A model generated the notes under the pieces. It saw nothing but the letters and a program-made list of their open reading frames with translations. It was not told where the DNA came from and made no database searches. A program made the position numbers and the translations under genes. From an uncultured Bacilli bacterium (GTDB taxonomy: Bacteria; Bacillota_I; Bacilli_A; RF39; UBA660): DNA of 55,105 bases. Positions 37,199-46,723 of this stretch are shown here, in pieces. Location of the stretch: assembly GCA_934162265.1 (NCBI GenBank), contig CAKPHZ010000007.1, forward strand, positions 1 through 55,105. Reading direction: 5' to 3'. The stretch's first letter is position 1. Each line of letters begins with the position of its first letter.

Positions 37199-38218
37199 CT
37201 ATTTATTTGAACCTTTTATTTTATTATATGATTCTTGAGTATACCCAAATGGATCACTATCGGAAGAAGGAAAAGTATAAAAGGTATAAGTTGATCCATA
37301 TACATTCTTAATAACATTTTTATCTTGAACATAATTTGAACGATTAGTAATATAATCCTTGCTAGCATTATCATCTACAGTACAAATATCTCCCATATTT
37401 CCATTAGAACAATAATTTTTTGAATTACAATACCAACAATCATGTTCATCAACATATAAAGGTAACGTTCGTTGCCCACTAGTTAATACTTTTTTAACAG
37501 CATCTTTAGCCGTTTGATCAGCAACATTTCCATTCCAAGAAGCAAACCAACCACCATCTTTAAGATAATTTAACATTCCATCGGCTCCACTACCATAACT
37601 ACTACCATACATTTCAAAACGATTAGCCAATAAAGTAATCTCAGCAGCTGAACCATCAGCAGATCCTTGTTCACCATAAGCATAATTAGCAAGTTCTGTT
37701 AATTGAGAATCAGTTAATTGATATGTTTGGCCTATATGAGTTTCTCCCGATGAACTACTCCCTGAAGTCCCTTGATCTTTTGACAACTTCCAGACTGACT
37801 TTTTATACGTAGCATCAGCATCTAATGATGCATACCACTTTTGAGTTTTTTCTTCCTCTATTTTTTTCTTTTGTGCATCTAAGGTTTCATAATATGAAAT
37901 ATTCTCCGTATTAGTTAAACAAAGTGTATAATCAGACCATGCAGTATCAGATGCCAAATTTACAGCAACTTCACTAATAGTAGGAACCAAAAACAAAACA
38001 ATAACAGATACCATTCTTTTAATAACAATTTTTAAACTTTTCTGCATAGCACTTTCATCAGATGAAAGAACAGCTTTCGATAAATCAATCGTCACCATTA
38101 AAACCAAAAGAATTGGTACCATATAAAAAACAATTTTTAAAAGATTTTCTACAAATAAAATTGTTTTTAACACACCCGAATTAGTACAAGCGTCAAGAAA
38201 AAAATAATAATTCATCAT
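37199..38218 (-). CDS. VirB2/TrbC-like helices fused to cell-wall hydrolase-like domain
   Basis: The protein has 339 residues. Residues 15-95 hold two helices with an intervening LSKAVLSSDESAMQKS loop, the same block as the C-terminal helices of 33571-34815. A linker with Lys/Glu (KKKIEEEKTQ) and a Ser/Gly stretch follow. From about residue 165 comes a domain that begins LTDSQLTELANYAYGEQGSA, continues EITLLANRFEMYG and contains RTLPLYVDEHDCWYC; this resembles SleB-type (hydrolase_2) wall hydrolases, in which the early Glu is catalytic (here Glu in YGEQG). Membrane anchoring by VirB2-like helices would place a wall-cutting domain outside. Assignment of the hydrolase is by motif likeness only. 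Confidence 0.5.
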   Translation of the reverse strand: MMNYYFFLDACTNSGVLKTILFVENLLKIVFYMVPILLVLMVTIDLSKAVLSSDESAMQKSLKIVIKRMVSVIVLFLVPTISEVAVNLASDTAWSDYTLCLTNTENISYYETLDAQKKKIEEEKTQKWYASLDADATYKKSVWKLSKDQGTSGSSSSGETHIGQTYQLTDSQLTELANYAYGEQGSADGSAAEITLLANRFEMYGSSYGSGADGMLNYLKDGGWFASWNGNVADQTAKDAVKKVLTSGQRTLPLYVDEHDCWYCNSKNYCSNGNMGDICTVDDNASKDYITNRSNYVQDKNVIKNVYGSTYTFYTFPSSDSDPFGYTQESYNKIKGSNK

Positions 38219-38280
38219 ATCAGCAACAACTATAATAAAATTATAGATTACTCCTTCCTACACCATAAAATTACAACAAT

Positions 38281-38309
38281 ATTATATCATAACACCTAAA
38301 AAAATACCA
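38281..38309 (-). promoter_or_regulatory. Extended -10 promoter of the 38218 gene
   Basis: On the minus strand TGATATAAT (38289-38281) with TGGTAT 17 bases upstream (38309-38304), 63 bases before the ATG at 38218. It shares the string TTATGATATAATA with two other promoters in the window. Confidence 0.5.
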
Positions 38310-38327
38310 GTAACATAAACCAAATAT

Positions 38328-38366
38328 CAAAAATAGCAATAAATCAAAAATGCAATTTATTGCTAT
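38328..38366 (-). terminator. Terminator after the surface-protein genes
   Basis: On the minus strand ATAGCAATAAA pairs with TTTATTGCTAT over 11 bases (38356-38366 with 38333-38343), followed by TTTTTGAT. It lies just downstream of 38374-39102 and ends the transcription unit from 46605. Confidence 0.7.
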
Positions 38367-38373
38367 AAAGTAA

Positions 38374-39102
38374 TTATCCTTTTTTTTCAATCGTATTTAA
38401 TTCCTTCAAATCAGAAGTTAAAATAACATTAGTCCCTTGATAATCAATAATATCTCTTAAAATATAAACTTTATAATAATCATTCTTAATATAAATATCC
38501 TCATCATCTACATTAATAGTTTTATAACTATCATTTTCCTTATCATAATAAGAAATAGATCCCTGATGTTCTGTAGTAATATAAGAATAAGAAGATAATT
38601 GATACTGATCACTACCAATCACTAAAGTAACTGGTTCAATAAAGAAATATAAATCCTTACCATCAAACAAAAAATAATGATTTAACTTACCATGATATTT
38701 ATTAGTAGTCAAATTATATATTCCCTTTTGATAAGTAATATAAGAATAACCATGACTTAAATATTCAGCACAACTAAGAGTAGGCATAACAACGCTCATA
38801 TCACTAGGAAATAACACAATATCCCCTTTTTGATAATAAATAGGTGTAGAATCAATATTAACATTAATATTCTTAGGTTTATAATCAACCACTACATCTT
38901 TCCTATTCTTACTCACAACAGCAGTATACTCATACTTTTTATCATAAAAATACTGATAAACTCTTTCTTCTGTATCAACATGATAATTACTACTAATCAT
39001 TAATTTATAATAAACAAGAAAAGAAATAAACACTACCACAATCAAACTAATAGGAATAATTAATTTATAATTCTCTTGAACCCATTTTTCAAACTTTTTC
39101 AT
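38374..39102 (-). CDS. Single-pass membrane protein, short paralogue of the surface-protein head
   Basis: The protein has 242 residues with one helix (about 14-34) and an outer strand-rich domain of 205 residues. Blocks such as DIVLFPSDMSVV, GIYNLTTNKYHGKL, LYFFIEPVTLVIGSDQYQLS and YKTINVDDEDIYI follow the same sequence of features (a ligand-like strand pair, a YYF/YYL pair and a D-rich strand) as the heads of the 554- and 1,930-residue proteins upstream, but it has no Gly-rich hinge and no FN3-like modules. It follows the 554-residue gene after 12 bases. Family unknown. Confidence 0.5.
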   Translation of the reverse strand: MKKFEKWVQENYKLIIPISLIVVVFISFLVYYKLMISSNYHVDTEERVYQYFYDKKYEYTAVVSKNRKDVVVDYKPKNINVNIDSTPIYYQKGDIVLFPSDMSVVMPTLSCAEYLSHGYSYITYQKGIYNLTTNKYHGKLNHYFLFDGKDLYFFIEPVTLVIGSDQYQLSSYSYITTEHQGSISYYDKENDSYKTINVDDEDIYIKNDYYKVYILRDIIDYQGTNVILTSDLKELNTIEKKG

Positions 39103-39114
39103 TATTCTTTCCTC

Positions 39115-40779
39115 CTAATATCTAAATTTATAATCAATTCCAGGATTTATTGTATAAGTATTAAAATTCAAAGACATTAAACGAACAGTTAAAACATTTC
39201 CACTACCTTGATTAACCCCTAAATTAGATAAATCCAAATAGCAATTCTTACCACTAATAGAAGAAACACTACCACTAACAGGTACACTACTACTAATACC
39301 AGTAAATTGATCATTTAAATAAAGATTAACACTACCACCAGTAACTGTATAATTCTTATCAAAAGAAATTTTATAATACAACTTATTTCCAGAAATTTTA
39401 GTAACATTCAAATAAATTTGGGGAAGACTAGTATGTAAACCAACTTCATCAAATTTATACTCTTTTAAATTCTTTTTACTATCATAATAAGTATATTTAA
39501 ATTTTAAATTATAATAGACATTAGGAAGTAAATCACGAATAACCAAGTTAGTATCAGTCTTTGACATATAAACAACATTAGTAGTTGAATTTACTGTATT
39601 TTCTACTTCAACATAAACGCTCTTATACTCATTATCTGGATCATATACCACATAATCAACAGAAATACTATCAATCTCTGGAGAAACTCTTATTACAGAA
39701 GTATTTTTAGTAGCATTAATAATTTGTTGAACTGTGTCATTAGATACTCCATTATTTTGATTAGAATTTCCATTAAAGGTAGAATTACTTCCACTAGTAG
39801 TACCATTGTTATTGACTCCGTTACTAATACCAGTATTATTGGTAATACCAGTACCACCTATTGCACTAGAATCACCATTTCCACCAGTACCTGTACCACC
39901 AATACCAGTACCACTTGTACCTGTACCATCTCCACCAGAGCCAGATCCACCAGTTCCTGAACTACCAGTACCTGTGCCACCAATACCAGTACCACTTGTA
40001 CCTGTACCATCTCCACCAGAGCCAGATCCACCAGTTCCTGAACCACTACCTCCTGTACTTGTACCAGATCCACCATTTTTGTCATCATTATTTTTAGTAG
40101 AATTTAAGTTATATGTATCCTTATCATATTTATTAGTACTACCAATAATTTTCTTTAAATCAATATCTTCTCCTCCAAAATTAATCTTCTCATTAGCAAT
40201 ATCAAAAGAATAAGAAGAAGTCCGAAGAATAGTAGGAGTAATAGTTTTAAAACTTGTTTTATCATTTAACAAAGTAGCATTCCCCAATTTATCCAAATGA
40301 ACTAATAAATAATTACTTGTAACAAAAGAAGAATCTTTAGACTCAATCGTTCGATCAATAATCAAATAAACTCTATCTGCCAACTTATAAAACCTAGAAT
40401 TAACCGAACTTTTAATTTTATTTTCTCCTTTAATCGTATCAACTTTACCAGTTTTATTAACTTGATAAAATTTACCATAAAGAGAAATATCTCCCGAATT
40501 AGAATCATATATCACAGAATGACTACCTAAATCATAATTTTTATCATCATAAATTAAATAATAATCTCCACCCCATTTAATTCTAAGAGTCCCACTACTA
40601 CTAGTAGTAATCATATTTTCATCTTTATCAAATAATATAGAACCACTAGAAACAGAATAAACAGTCTTACCAATATCAATAGATTTTTTTAGGAATAGAG
40701 AAAATATAACAACTATTCCCACACACAATATCATAACAATTATTATTGTCTTTTTTGTTTTACTATTATATTTTCTCAT
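39115..40779 (-). CDS. Surface protein with Gly/Thr-rich hinge and FN3-like modules (554 residues)
   Basis: The protein has one helix at about 10-30, then the strand-rich head (about 35-225), a Gly/Ser/Thr/Asp-rich hinge (about 230-345, built from repeats like GSGGDGTGTSGTGIGG) and a C-terminal part of 200 residues with two fibronectin III-like modules (VYVEVENTVNSTTNVVY, RDLLPNVYYNLKFKYTY). The hinge carries an 81-bp tandem duplication. It follows the 1,930-residue gene after 40 bases and shares its design. An extended, flexible surface protein that presents FN3-like modules away from the cell is inferred; binding partners are unknown. Confidence 0.6.
   Translation of the reverse strand: MRKYNSKTKKTIIIVMILCVGIVVIFSLFLKKSIDIGKTVYSVSSGSILFDKDENMITTSSSGTLRIKWGGDYYLIYDDKNYDLGSHSVIYDSNSGDISLYGKFYQVNKTGKVDTIKGENKIKSSVNSRFYKLADRVYLIIDRTIESKDSSFVTSNYLLVHLDKLGNATLLNDKTSFKTITPTILRTSSYSFDIANEKINFGGEDIDLKKIIGSTNKYDKDTYNLNSTKNNDDKNGGSGTSTGGSGSGTGGSGSGGDGTGTSGTGIGGTGTGSSGTGGSGSGGDGTGTSGTGIGGTGTGGNGDSSAIGGTGITNNTGISNGVNNNGTTSGSNSTFNGNSNQNNGVSNDTVQQIINATKNTSVIRVSPEIDSISVDYVVYDPDNEYKSVYVEVENTVNSTTNVVYMSKTDTNLVIRDLLPNVYYNLKFKYTYYDSKKNLKEYKFDEVGLHTSLPQIYLNVTKISGNKLYYKISFDKNYTVTGGSVNLYLNDQFTGISSSVPVSGSVSSISGKNCYLDLSNLGVNQGSGNVLTVRLMSLNFNTYTINPGIDYKFRY
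39884..40045. repeat. 81-bp tandem duplication in the Gly-rich hinge
   Basis: Two copies (39884-39964, 39965-40045) agree at 79 of 81 positions. Each encodes 27 residues of Gly/Thr/Ser/Asp repeat. Such repeats vary in number by slippage and change hinge length. Confidence 0.85.
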
Positions 40780-40818
40780 AAAATCCTCCTCAAATTAAAA
40801 TACTTCTTTTTAACTATC

Positions 40819-43800
40819 CTATAAATTCAAGATTGTTGTAAATGTATCATTACCAGTCTCTTGATCCTTTAACAATGTTTTCTTTCCATTTACCATGTAA
40901 TAATACTTTGTAGAAATAATATATGTATTTCCATATTTAAACGTAAAACTAGTATTTTCTGAATGACTAGAATCAGAAACATCAATTAATAACTTAGGTG
41001 TCTTATCACTGTTAATAGTAAAAATATTATCCTTATATGAACCAGTAGTTTTACTAGAACCACCCTTTAGTGAAATAGTATAAACAACCTCAACAATATT
41101 ATCACTCAAATTAGCAGAACCATTATAAGTCAACATAATATTCTTACCATTCGTCTGAGTAGCAGTAATTGTACCCAAAGTAATTCCAGCATCAATTGGT
41201 GTATAAATAAAGTCAGTAAATGGTGTAACACTTGTTTTTTCCTCTTCAGTAAAACCAACATTATTTCGATATACTTCATAAGATAATTCCACATAATATA
41301 ACGTATTAGATTTTAATCCCGTAAATTCAATTTTTTGATTAACACTATCTGCATCTAATGTAATCGAACAACTATCAGCTTCTTTAATCGTAGGACTACT
41401 ATTCTTATTCAAATAATATAAACACTTATTACTACCACTAGATGAAGTAACAACATTCCCTTTTTCATCCTTCAAATTAACACGATATTTTCCATATTTA
41501 ATTACTTTATGAATATCTGTAATAGTAGGAGTAAACGATACATAGTATCCATTTGAATCTGTATGCCCTGCTGACAAACTATTATTCAAAGAAGCATTAG
41601 CTTCTGATAAAGCAGGAATATTAATCATTTGACGAAGTCCATTACTTGTAACATCACCATTTTCCATACTATCATTTTCATATAAGATTAATTTTTGATC
41701 TTCTTGATAAGTATTATTTGTATAAGGAACAGCATAAACAATCAACTTGTAATAGCCATCTCCAAATAAGAAATTATTGCCAGAAAAACTATACTTAATA
41801 TTTTTATTATTAATATCAGAAACTTCTTCTTTATCAACAGAGATATAACAACCTTTTACATATCCAGAAGAAGAATCTCCATATTGATTAGCATCACAGA
41901 AAGTAGCTTCACTACCATCAAAATTAACAGCTTTAAAGTTATTTTCATCTACTGGAGCATATAACTCAAAACGAATTCGATAATTAGAAGTACTCTTTAA
42001 TCCAAGACGCCAAGTCAACTCCTTAAGAGAAGTTTCCCCTTGATATTTTGTAGGTAAAACAGAAAATTGAATACCACTCAAAATGGCCTTAGCATCTAAA
42101 GTTGATGAAGAATAATCCTTTACTACATAAGAAGTAGTACTAGAACTATCATAAAGCTGAGTATATTTATTATCAATATAAGCATATATTCTATAATAAT
42201 ATGTAGTAGCAGGTAATAAATTATTAACAGTAACATCATTAATTACAGCATTATATCCAGATAAATCATCACCAGAAACTATAACATCTGAAGTAACCGT
42301 TGAAAATTTATCTAAAAATTCAGCATCTCTATATAACTCTACATATACTTTTTTATGTTCCTTACCATCTTTAATAAATTGTTTATTTCCATAAATACCA
42401 CTAGGTTTCATCTTAATGGTAATACTATTAATGGTATTCCCACCAGAAGTTACTTTTATTGTAGGAGTAATCGTATTAAATTGATAAGAATTATCATCCG
42501 TCTTTAAATTAGCTTCTTTTAAAACCCTAGTCTGAATATTTTGATATTCCTTCTTACCATCAATAAAACTCATACCAGAATTTGTAAAATCAATTCCAAA
42601 TTGAACACCAACATTACTAGATAAATCACTAGTATTATAATAGCTAGCTCCAATAAGAACATCATAACGATCAGTATCAATCATTTTATTGTATACATAA
42701 AGTGAATGATTATCTTTATCATAATTTTCCTTCAATAAATATAATCCCATATTACTAGTATCCAAACTAGAATAAGAATCCTTACTAGAAGAACCATTAT
42801 AAATATTCAAATATTTTTTTGAAACAACATCTTCTAAAATTAAACCATTTCTAAACATTTGTTCAATACCAACAAAACCACTATCATAGTAAGCATAAAC
42901 ATAAATTAACATCTCATGACCAATAAACTTGCTAATATTGGCATAATCAATAGCAATATATTTATAACTATCAGTGGTTTCTTTACCATCCTTATCCACA
43001 CCACCATTAGGAATGGAAACAGTACTTAGCTTAGAAGCCAAAAAGTAACGAACATAATCACTAACACTACCCTTTTCCGCTTGCTTAATCACAACTTTAT
43101 AAGCATAAGCCCTAGCAGTAGCATCATTATCATTAAAACGCAACTTAAGAACATTATCATTATCATCAACAATGGTATAAGCAACTTGATTATCATAAGT
43201 ATATTCTCCATCAAAATGATAACTAGAAATAGAAACATACTCTAATTTATCAGAAGTATCCCTCTTACCATAATAAATACTATAGTCCCCATTCTCAGAA
43301 AATGGTACAACAATATCATGAAATTCATTATCAGCAACTAAAGCATTATCTACACTAATATAATCTTTAGAATCCTTCATTTTATAATATAAATTTTTAT
43401 CATACAAAATATGATCAATATCATTAATAGCAATAGAATAAGTAATATTACTCTTACTACTAGTTTTAATATATTGCTTATAAACAGGTGCTTGCTTTTC
43501 AATTGAAATAGTCTTATATAAAGCATCATTAGTATAAGTAGGATTTTTACCATCCTCTGTAATAAAATCTATATCAAATCCAATTTTATAATTATATCCT
43601 CTAGTAAAATTCTTTTCATCATCTAATTCACTTGGATCTAAATATACCGTTAACTGTTTAGGCTGATACTTATTTCCCATTTCAACAGGAATTTCCTTTA
43701 CCAATTTTTTAGTTACACCATTATAAATTTTAAAGTTTACCGTTGCTTTTTCATAAGTAAATGCAGAATCAACAAAAGTATCACTCAAACTATTTTCTAA

Positions 43801-46605
43801 AATCACCCCTACAACAGTATCATCATTCAAATCATCTAAATTTTTAACTGTCTTTTTTAAGGTTTGATATTCATCATCCGTCAAATTTTCCTTCTTAATT
43901 GGAGTAACAGTCATATAGGTCTCTTTAGGATTAGATTCAATCCTAGCATCTAAGTAATAAGAAGGGGTCAAGTTAAAAGTATACACATTATCCTCAACAG
44001 AAATTTTATTTTTTCCACTAGAATCATATACATCTTCAACTTCAACTGTATAAGAACTATTTAAAGTACCAGTAGAATTATTAGTAACAGCAATCATTTT
44101 TTGTAAACTATCAATTTTTCCTAATCCTCTACTAGAAGTATCCGTAAACATAGCATTACGAATAGTAATATTACTAAAAAAGTCTCCAATCTCTGATTTA
44201 TCTGTCATCTTATATGTACCAATTAATTTTTCTTTAACATTGTATCTTCCACTATATAAATTAAGAGTAATAGTAGAAATTTCGTCCATAATAGCAGAAT
44301 TCTGAGGAGCTACTAATTTAGCATCAAAAGTAACAACATTAGCAGAATTCGCTGAACCATCTTTATTTTTACCACTAGTATTATCTCCAACTACTTCTAA
44401 TTGCAACTTATCACTCTTATCTGTTTTTACATAAAATGTATCACCAATTTGGACATTAGTATGTAAAACATTATCATCATCATAATAATTTCCAAATACC
44501 TTAACCGCATAAGAGGTATTAGAGGATAAATCGGATAAAGTAATTTCAGAAGTCAACTTAGAAGAATCAAATTGTATTGTTGTATCATTATCAGTCGTTT
44601 CAGTTTCTTTTACTTTATAATATCGCAAAGTAAAATTATTTTTTAAATTAGAACAACTTCTTCCAGACATAGGAACAGTACAATTTGCATCAATCAATGT
44701 AATAGTACCAACTACCTTGTTCATCGTAGCACTCTTTAATTCAAAGCTAATATTTGGCTTACTCTTAATCAAGAAATTACCACTATAATCAGTCGAAACT
44801 TCCCTAATCATCTCATTATCATTGTACTCTGCAATAATCTTAGCCCGATAATTAACCCCCGTCTTTAACTCTTCGATTTCATTCAAATTCAAAACCAATT
44901 CATCATGATCATTTTTAGTAACGGAATAAACTACTTCTGAATCTGGATTATCAGCAGTAATATCATCAGCCAAATAAACATTATAAGTATAAGAAACAAT
45001 GCTCTTATCTGGATCGGAAATATGATCAAGAGATACAGTAAATTTAATCTCTTCAGCATTAGGAACAACTTTTACAGAAGATATAACAGGTTTTTTCTTT
45101 AAAGTACTATCAATACGATTAATTGAATAAAGATTATTATATGCCGTATTATTAATCCAAACAGTCTCAACACTTACAGAATAAATAGTATTAGACTTAA
45201 GTCCTGCAAAGGTAAAAGTATTATCAATATCATCTTTAGAAACTGTATAATCACTAGTATCAATACTAGAAGTATTTCCATCACTATCATAAATAGTAAC
45301 CTTTACTTTAGAAACATCAGTATTATCATCAAAAGCCACTTTATAAGATAAACTATCTTCAGCAGAATAAACTTTTTCTAATGTAATTCCTAAATCCTTT
45401 GTTCTAAAAGTTTTTTGAAAATATTGTTTTTCATTAGCAACCCCAACTTCTACGATAGATAGAGCATACTCCGTATCTGGGGTTAAAGAATCATAAGACA
45501 ATTTAAAAGTTCCATTAGTAAGAGCAATCGATTTTGGCTCTGCTTTCTGTCCAGTAGAAACATCAGTAAAATAAGCAACAACACTCCCCTTTGCTAAAGA
45601 AGCATTATTCAATTGCATAGACAAAGAAACAGTCGTAGAAGTAACATTTGCTTCAATAAGTTCAATTTGTGGACTAGCCGTAACATTATTCGTACCAGAA
45701 CCAGAACCATCTCCATTTCCTAAACCATTTCCGTTAGCAGCACCATTTCCATCAGTACCAGTACCATCTCCGCTTCCTGTACCATCACCATCTTCTCCAG
45801 AACCATTCTCTCCATCAACAGAGCCGCCACTTCCAGTGCCATCTGAACCATTTCCATTTTTATTAGAAACATCTAAATCAATATTCTCATCTCCATGAAT
45901 AGTAATCTGTGAAAGCAACATCTTTGCTTCATTATCTAACATCACTTTTCCACTACCCAAATCAATAACAATATTATCTCCAACATAAAGATAAGAATCT
46001 TGCGCAGTAACTTGATAACTAACATCTTTATTATCAATTTTTACAATTCCTTTATCAATAAAATAAAGTTCAAAATAATCCCCACTTACTCTATCTGCAG
46101 AACTAGGAACTTTAAGTTGCAAATCCTTACCTGCAATAATATATTTATTATCACTAATTCTACCAATAAAATAGCTAATAGAAATATCTTTACCATAACT
46201 AGTAACAACATATTTCCCGTTATCATAAGTAATTTTATTTTCAGGATTAATATTATAATAAGACACCATAGGATTACTTAAGTCACTCAAATTAACAAGA
46301 GCACCCTTTTGTAAAAAAGAAATATCTCCATTATTAAAATGAACAAAACTAGCAGGATCTACACTTACTTTTTTAGATTTAGTATCATTAAAACTAATCT
46401 TATCATCTACATTTTCTTTATATTTTGTATTGGCAGAAAAATAATACTTTTGTTTTGTTTTGGTACTTGTCTCCAATATATAACCATTAGAAGAAAAAAC
46501 AGAAGAATTATCTTGATAAAGAGAAAACGCTCCCACAACTAAAACAACTAATGTAACTAAACTAATAAAAATAATAAAACCAAACTTATTCTTTAGAAAT
46601 CCCAT
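40819..46605 (-). CDS. Giant surface protein with Gly-rich hinge and FN3-like repeats (~1,930 residues)
   Basis: The largest protein of the window. An N-terminal helix (about 10-28) anchors it; the head (about 30-245) resembles those of the 554- and 242-residue neighbours; then comes a Gly/Asn/Asp/Thr-rich hinge (about 250-310, GSGEDGDGTGSGDGTGTDG). The remaining 1,600 residues are a series of strand-rich modules of about 95-115 residues that look like fibronectin III or related Ig-like folds (recurring L-P/T/S-x-T-x-Y-x-(Y/V/I)-x-(V/I) patterns such as LTPDTEYALSIVEV, LLPATTYYYRIYAY and LKSNTLYYVELSYE). The ATG at 46605 is taken since GGATGGGTGA precedes it; an ATG four codons earlier has its AGG too close. 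Role as an adhesin or wall-spanning stalk is inferred. Confidence 0.7.
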   Translation of the reverse strand: MGFLKNKFGFIIFISLVTLVVLVVGAFSLYQDNSSVFSSNGYILETSTKTKQKYYFSANTKYKENVDDKISFNDTKSKKVSVDPASFVHFNNGDISFLQKGALVNLSDLSNPMVSYYNINPENKITYDNGKYVVTSYGKDISISYFIGRISDNKYIIAGKDLQLKVPSSADRVSGDYFELYFIDKGIVKIDNKDVSYQVTAQDSYLYVGDNIVIDLGSGKVMLDNEAKMLLSQITIHGDENIDLDVSNKNGNGSDGTGSGGSVDGENGSGEDGDGTGSGDGTGTDGNGAANGNGLGNGDGSGSGTNNVTASPQIELIEANVTSTTVSLSMQLNNASLAKGSVVAYFTDVSTGQKAEPKSIALTNGTFKLSYDSLTPDTEYALSIVEVGVANEKQYFQKTFRTKDLGITLEKVYSAEDSLSYKVAFDDNTDVSKVKVTIYDSDGNTSSIDTSDYTVSKDDIDNTFTFAGLKSNTIYSVSVETVWINNTAYNNLYSINRIDSTLKKKPVISSVKVVPNAEEIKFTVSLDHISDPDKSIVSYTYNVYLADDITADNPDSEVVYSVTKNDHDELVLNLNEIEELKTGVNYRAKIIAEYNDNEMIREVSTDYSGNFLIKSKPNISFELKSATMNKVVGTITLIDANCTVPMSGRSCSNLKNNFTLRYYKVKETETTDNDTTIQFDSSKLTSEITLSDLSSNTSYAVKVFGNYYDDDNVLHTNVQIGDTFYVKTDKSDKLQLEVVGDNTSGKNKDGSANSANVVTFDAKLVAPQNSAIMDEISTITLNLYSGRYNVKEKLIGTYKMTDKSEIGDFFSNITIRNAMFTDTSSRGLGKIDSLQKMIAVTNNSTGTLNSSYTVEVEDVYDSSGKNKISVEDNVYTFNLTPSYYLDARIESNPKETYMTVTPIKKENLTDDEYQTLKKTVKNLDDLNDDTVVGVILENSLSDTFVDSAFTYEKATVNFKIYNGVTKKLVKEIPVEMGNKYQPKQLTVYLDPSELDDEKNFTRGYNYKIGFDIDFITEDGKNPTYTNDALYKTISIEKQAPVYKQYIKTSSKSNITYSIAINDIDHILYDKNLYYKMKDSKDYISVDNALVADNEFHDIVVPFSENGDYSIYYGKRDTSDKLEYVSISSYHFDGEYTYDNQVAYTIVDDNDNVLKLRFNDNDATARAYAYKVVIKQAEKGSVSDYVRYFLASKLSTVSIPNGGVDKDGKETTDSYKYIAIDYANISKFIGHEMLIYVYAYYDSGFVGIEQMFRNGLILEDVVSKKYLNIYNGSSSKDSYSSLDTSNMGLYLLKENYDKDNHSLYVYNKMIDTDRYDVLIGASYYNTSDLSSNVGVQFGIDFTNSGMSFIDGKKEYQNIQTRVLKEANLKTDDNSYQFNTITPTIKVTSGGNTINSITIKMKPSGIYGNKQFIKDGKEHKKVYVELYRDAEFLDKFSTVTSDVIVSGDDLSGYNAVINDVTVNNLLPATTYYYRIYAYIDNKYTQLYDSSSTTSYVVKDYSSSTLDAKAILSGIQFSVLPTKYQGETSLKELTWRLGLKSTSNYRIRFELYAPVDENNFKAVNFDGSEATFCDANQYGDSSSGYVKGCYISVDKEEVSDINNKNIKYSFSGNNFLFGDGYYKLIVYAVPYTNNTYQEDQKLILYENDSMENGDVTSNGLRQMINIPALSEANASLNNSLSAGHTDSNGYYVSFTPTITDIHKVIKYGKYRVNLKDEKGNVVTSSSGSNKCLYYLNKNSSPTIKEADSCSITLDADSVNQKIEFTGLKSNTLYYVELSYEVYRNNVGFTEEEKTSVTPFTDFIYTPIDAGITLGTITATQTNGKNIMLTYNGSANLSDNIVEVVYTISLKGGSSKTTGSYKDNIFTINSDKTPKLLIDVSDSSHSENTSFTFKYGNTYIISTKYYYMVNGKKTLLKDQETGNDTFTTILNL

Positions 46606-46634
46606 ACGTTCACCCATCCTATTTTACTAGGATA

Positions 46635-46663
46635 ATTATAACATTCTACAAATATAATGTCAA
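46635..46663 (-). promoter_or_regulatory. Consensus sigma-A promoter of the giant surface gene
   Basis: On the minus strand TTGACA (46663-46658), 17 bases, TATAAT (46640-46635): a perfect match in both boxes and spacing. It lies 30 bases upstream of the ATG at 46605. This is the strongest promoter in the window and implies high expression of the surface-protein genes. Confidence 0.85.
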
Positions 46664-46695
46664 TTTATGAAAATAGATTATCAAAAATTTTATCA

Positions 46696-46723
46696 CAAAA
46701 AAGCACTCTAATGAAAGAATGCT
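46696..46723 (-). terminator. Terminator of the rhomboid gene
   Basis: On the minus strand AGCATTCT (46723-46716) pairs with AGAGTGCT (46709-46702) over eight bases (one G-U), followed by a T-run (46701-46696). It overlaps the rhomboid stop and separates it from the giant surface gene. Confidence 0.65.

Noticed and set aside
39806..40213. Pro-rich open frame on the plus strand opposite the Gly-rich hinge
   Set aside because: It is the complement of the Gly/Thr repeat (GGT/GGC codons read as ACC/GCC on the other strand). No ribosome site, and the repeat explains the composition.
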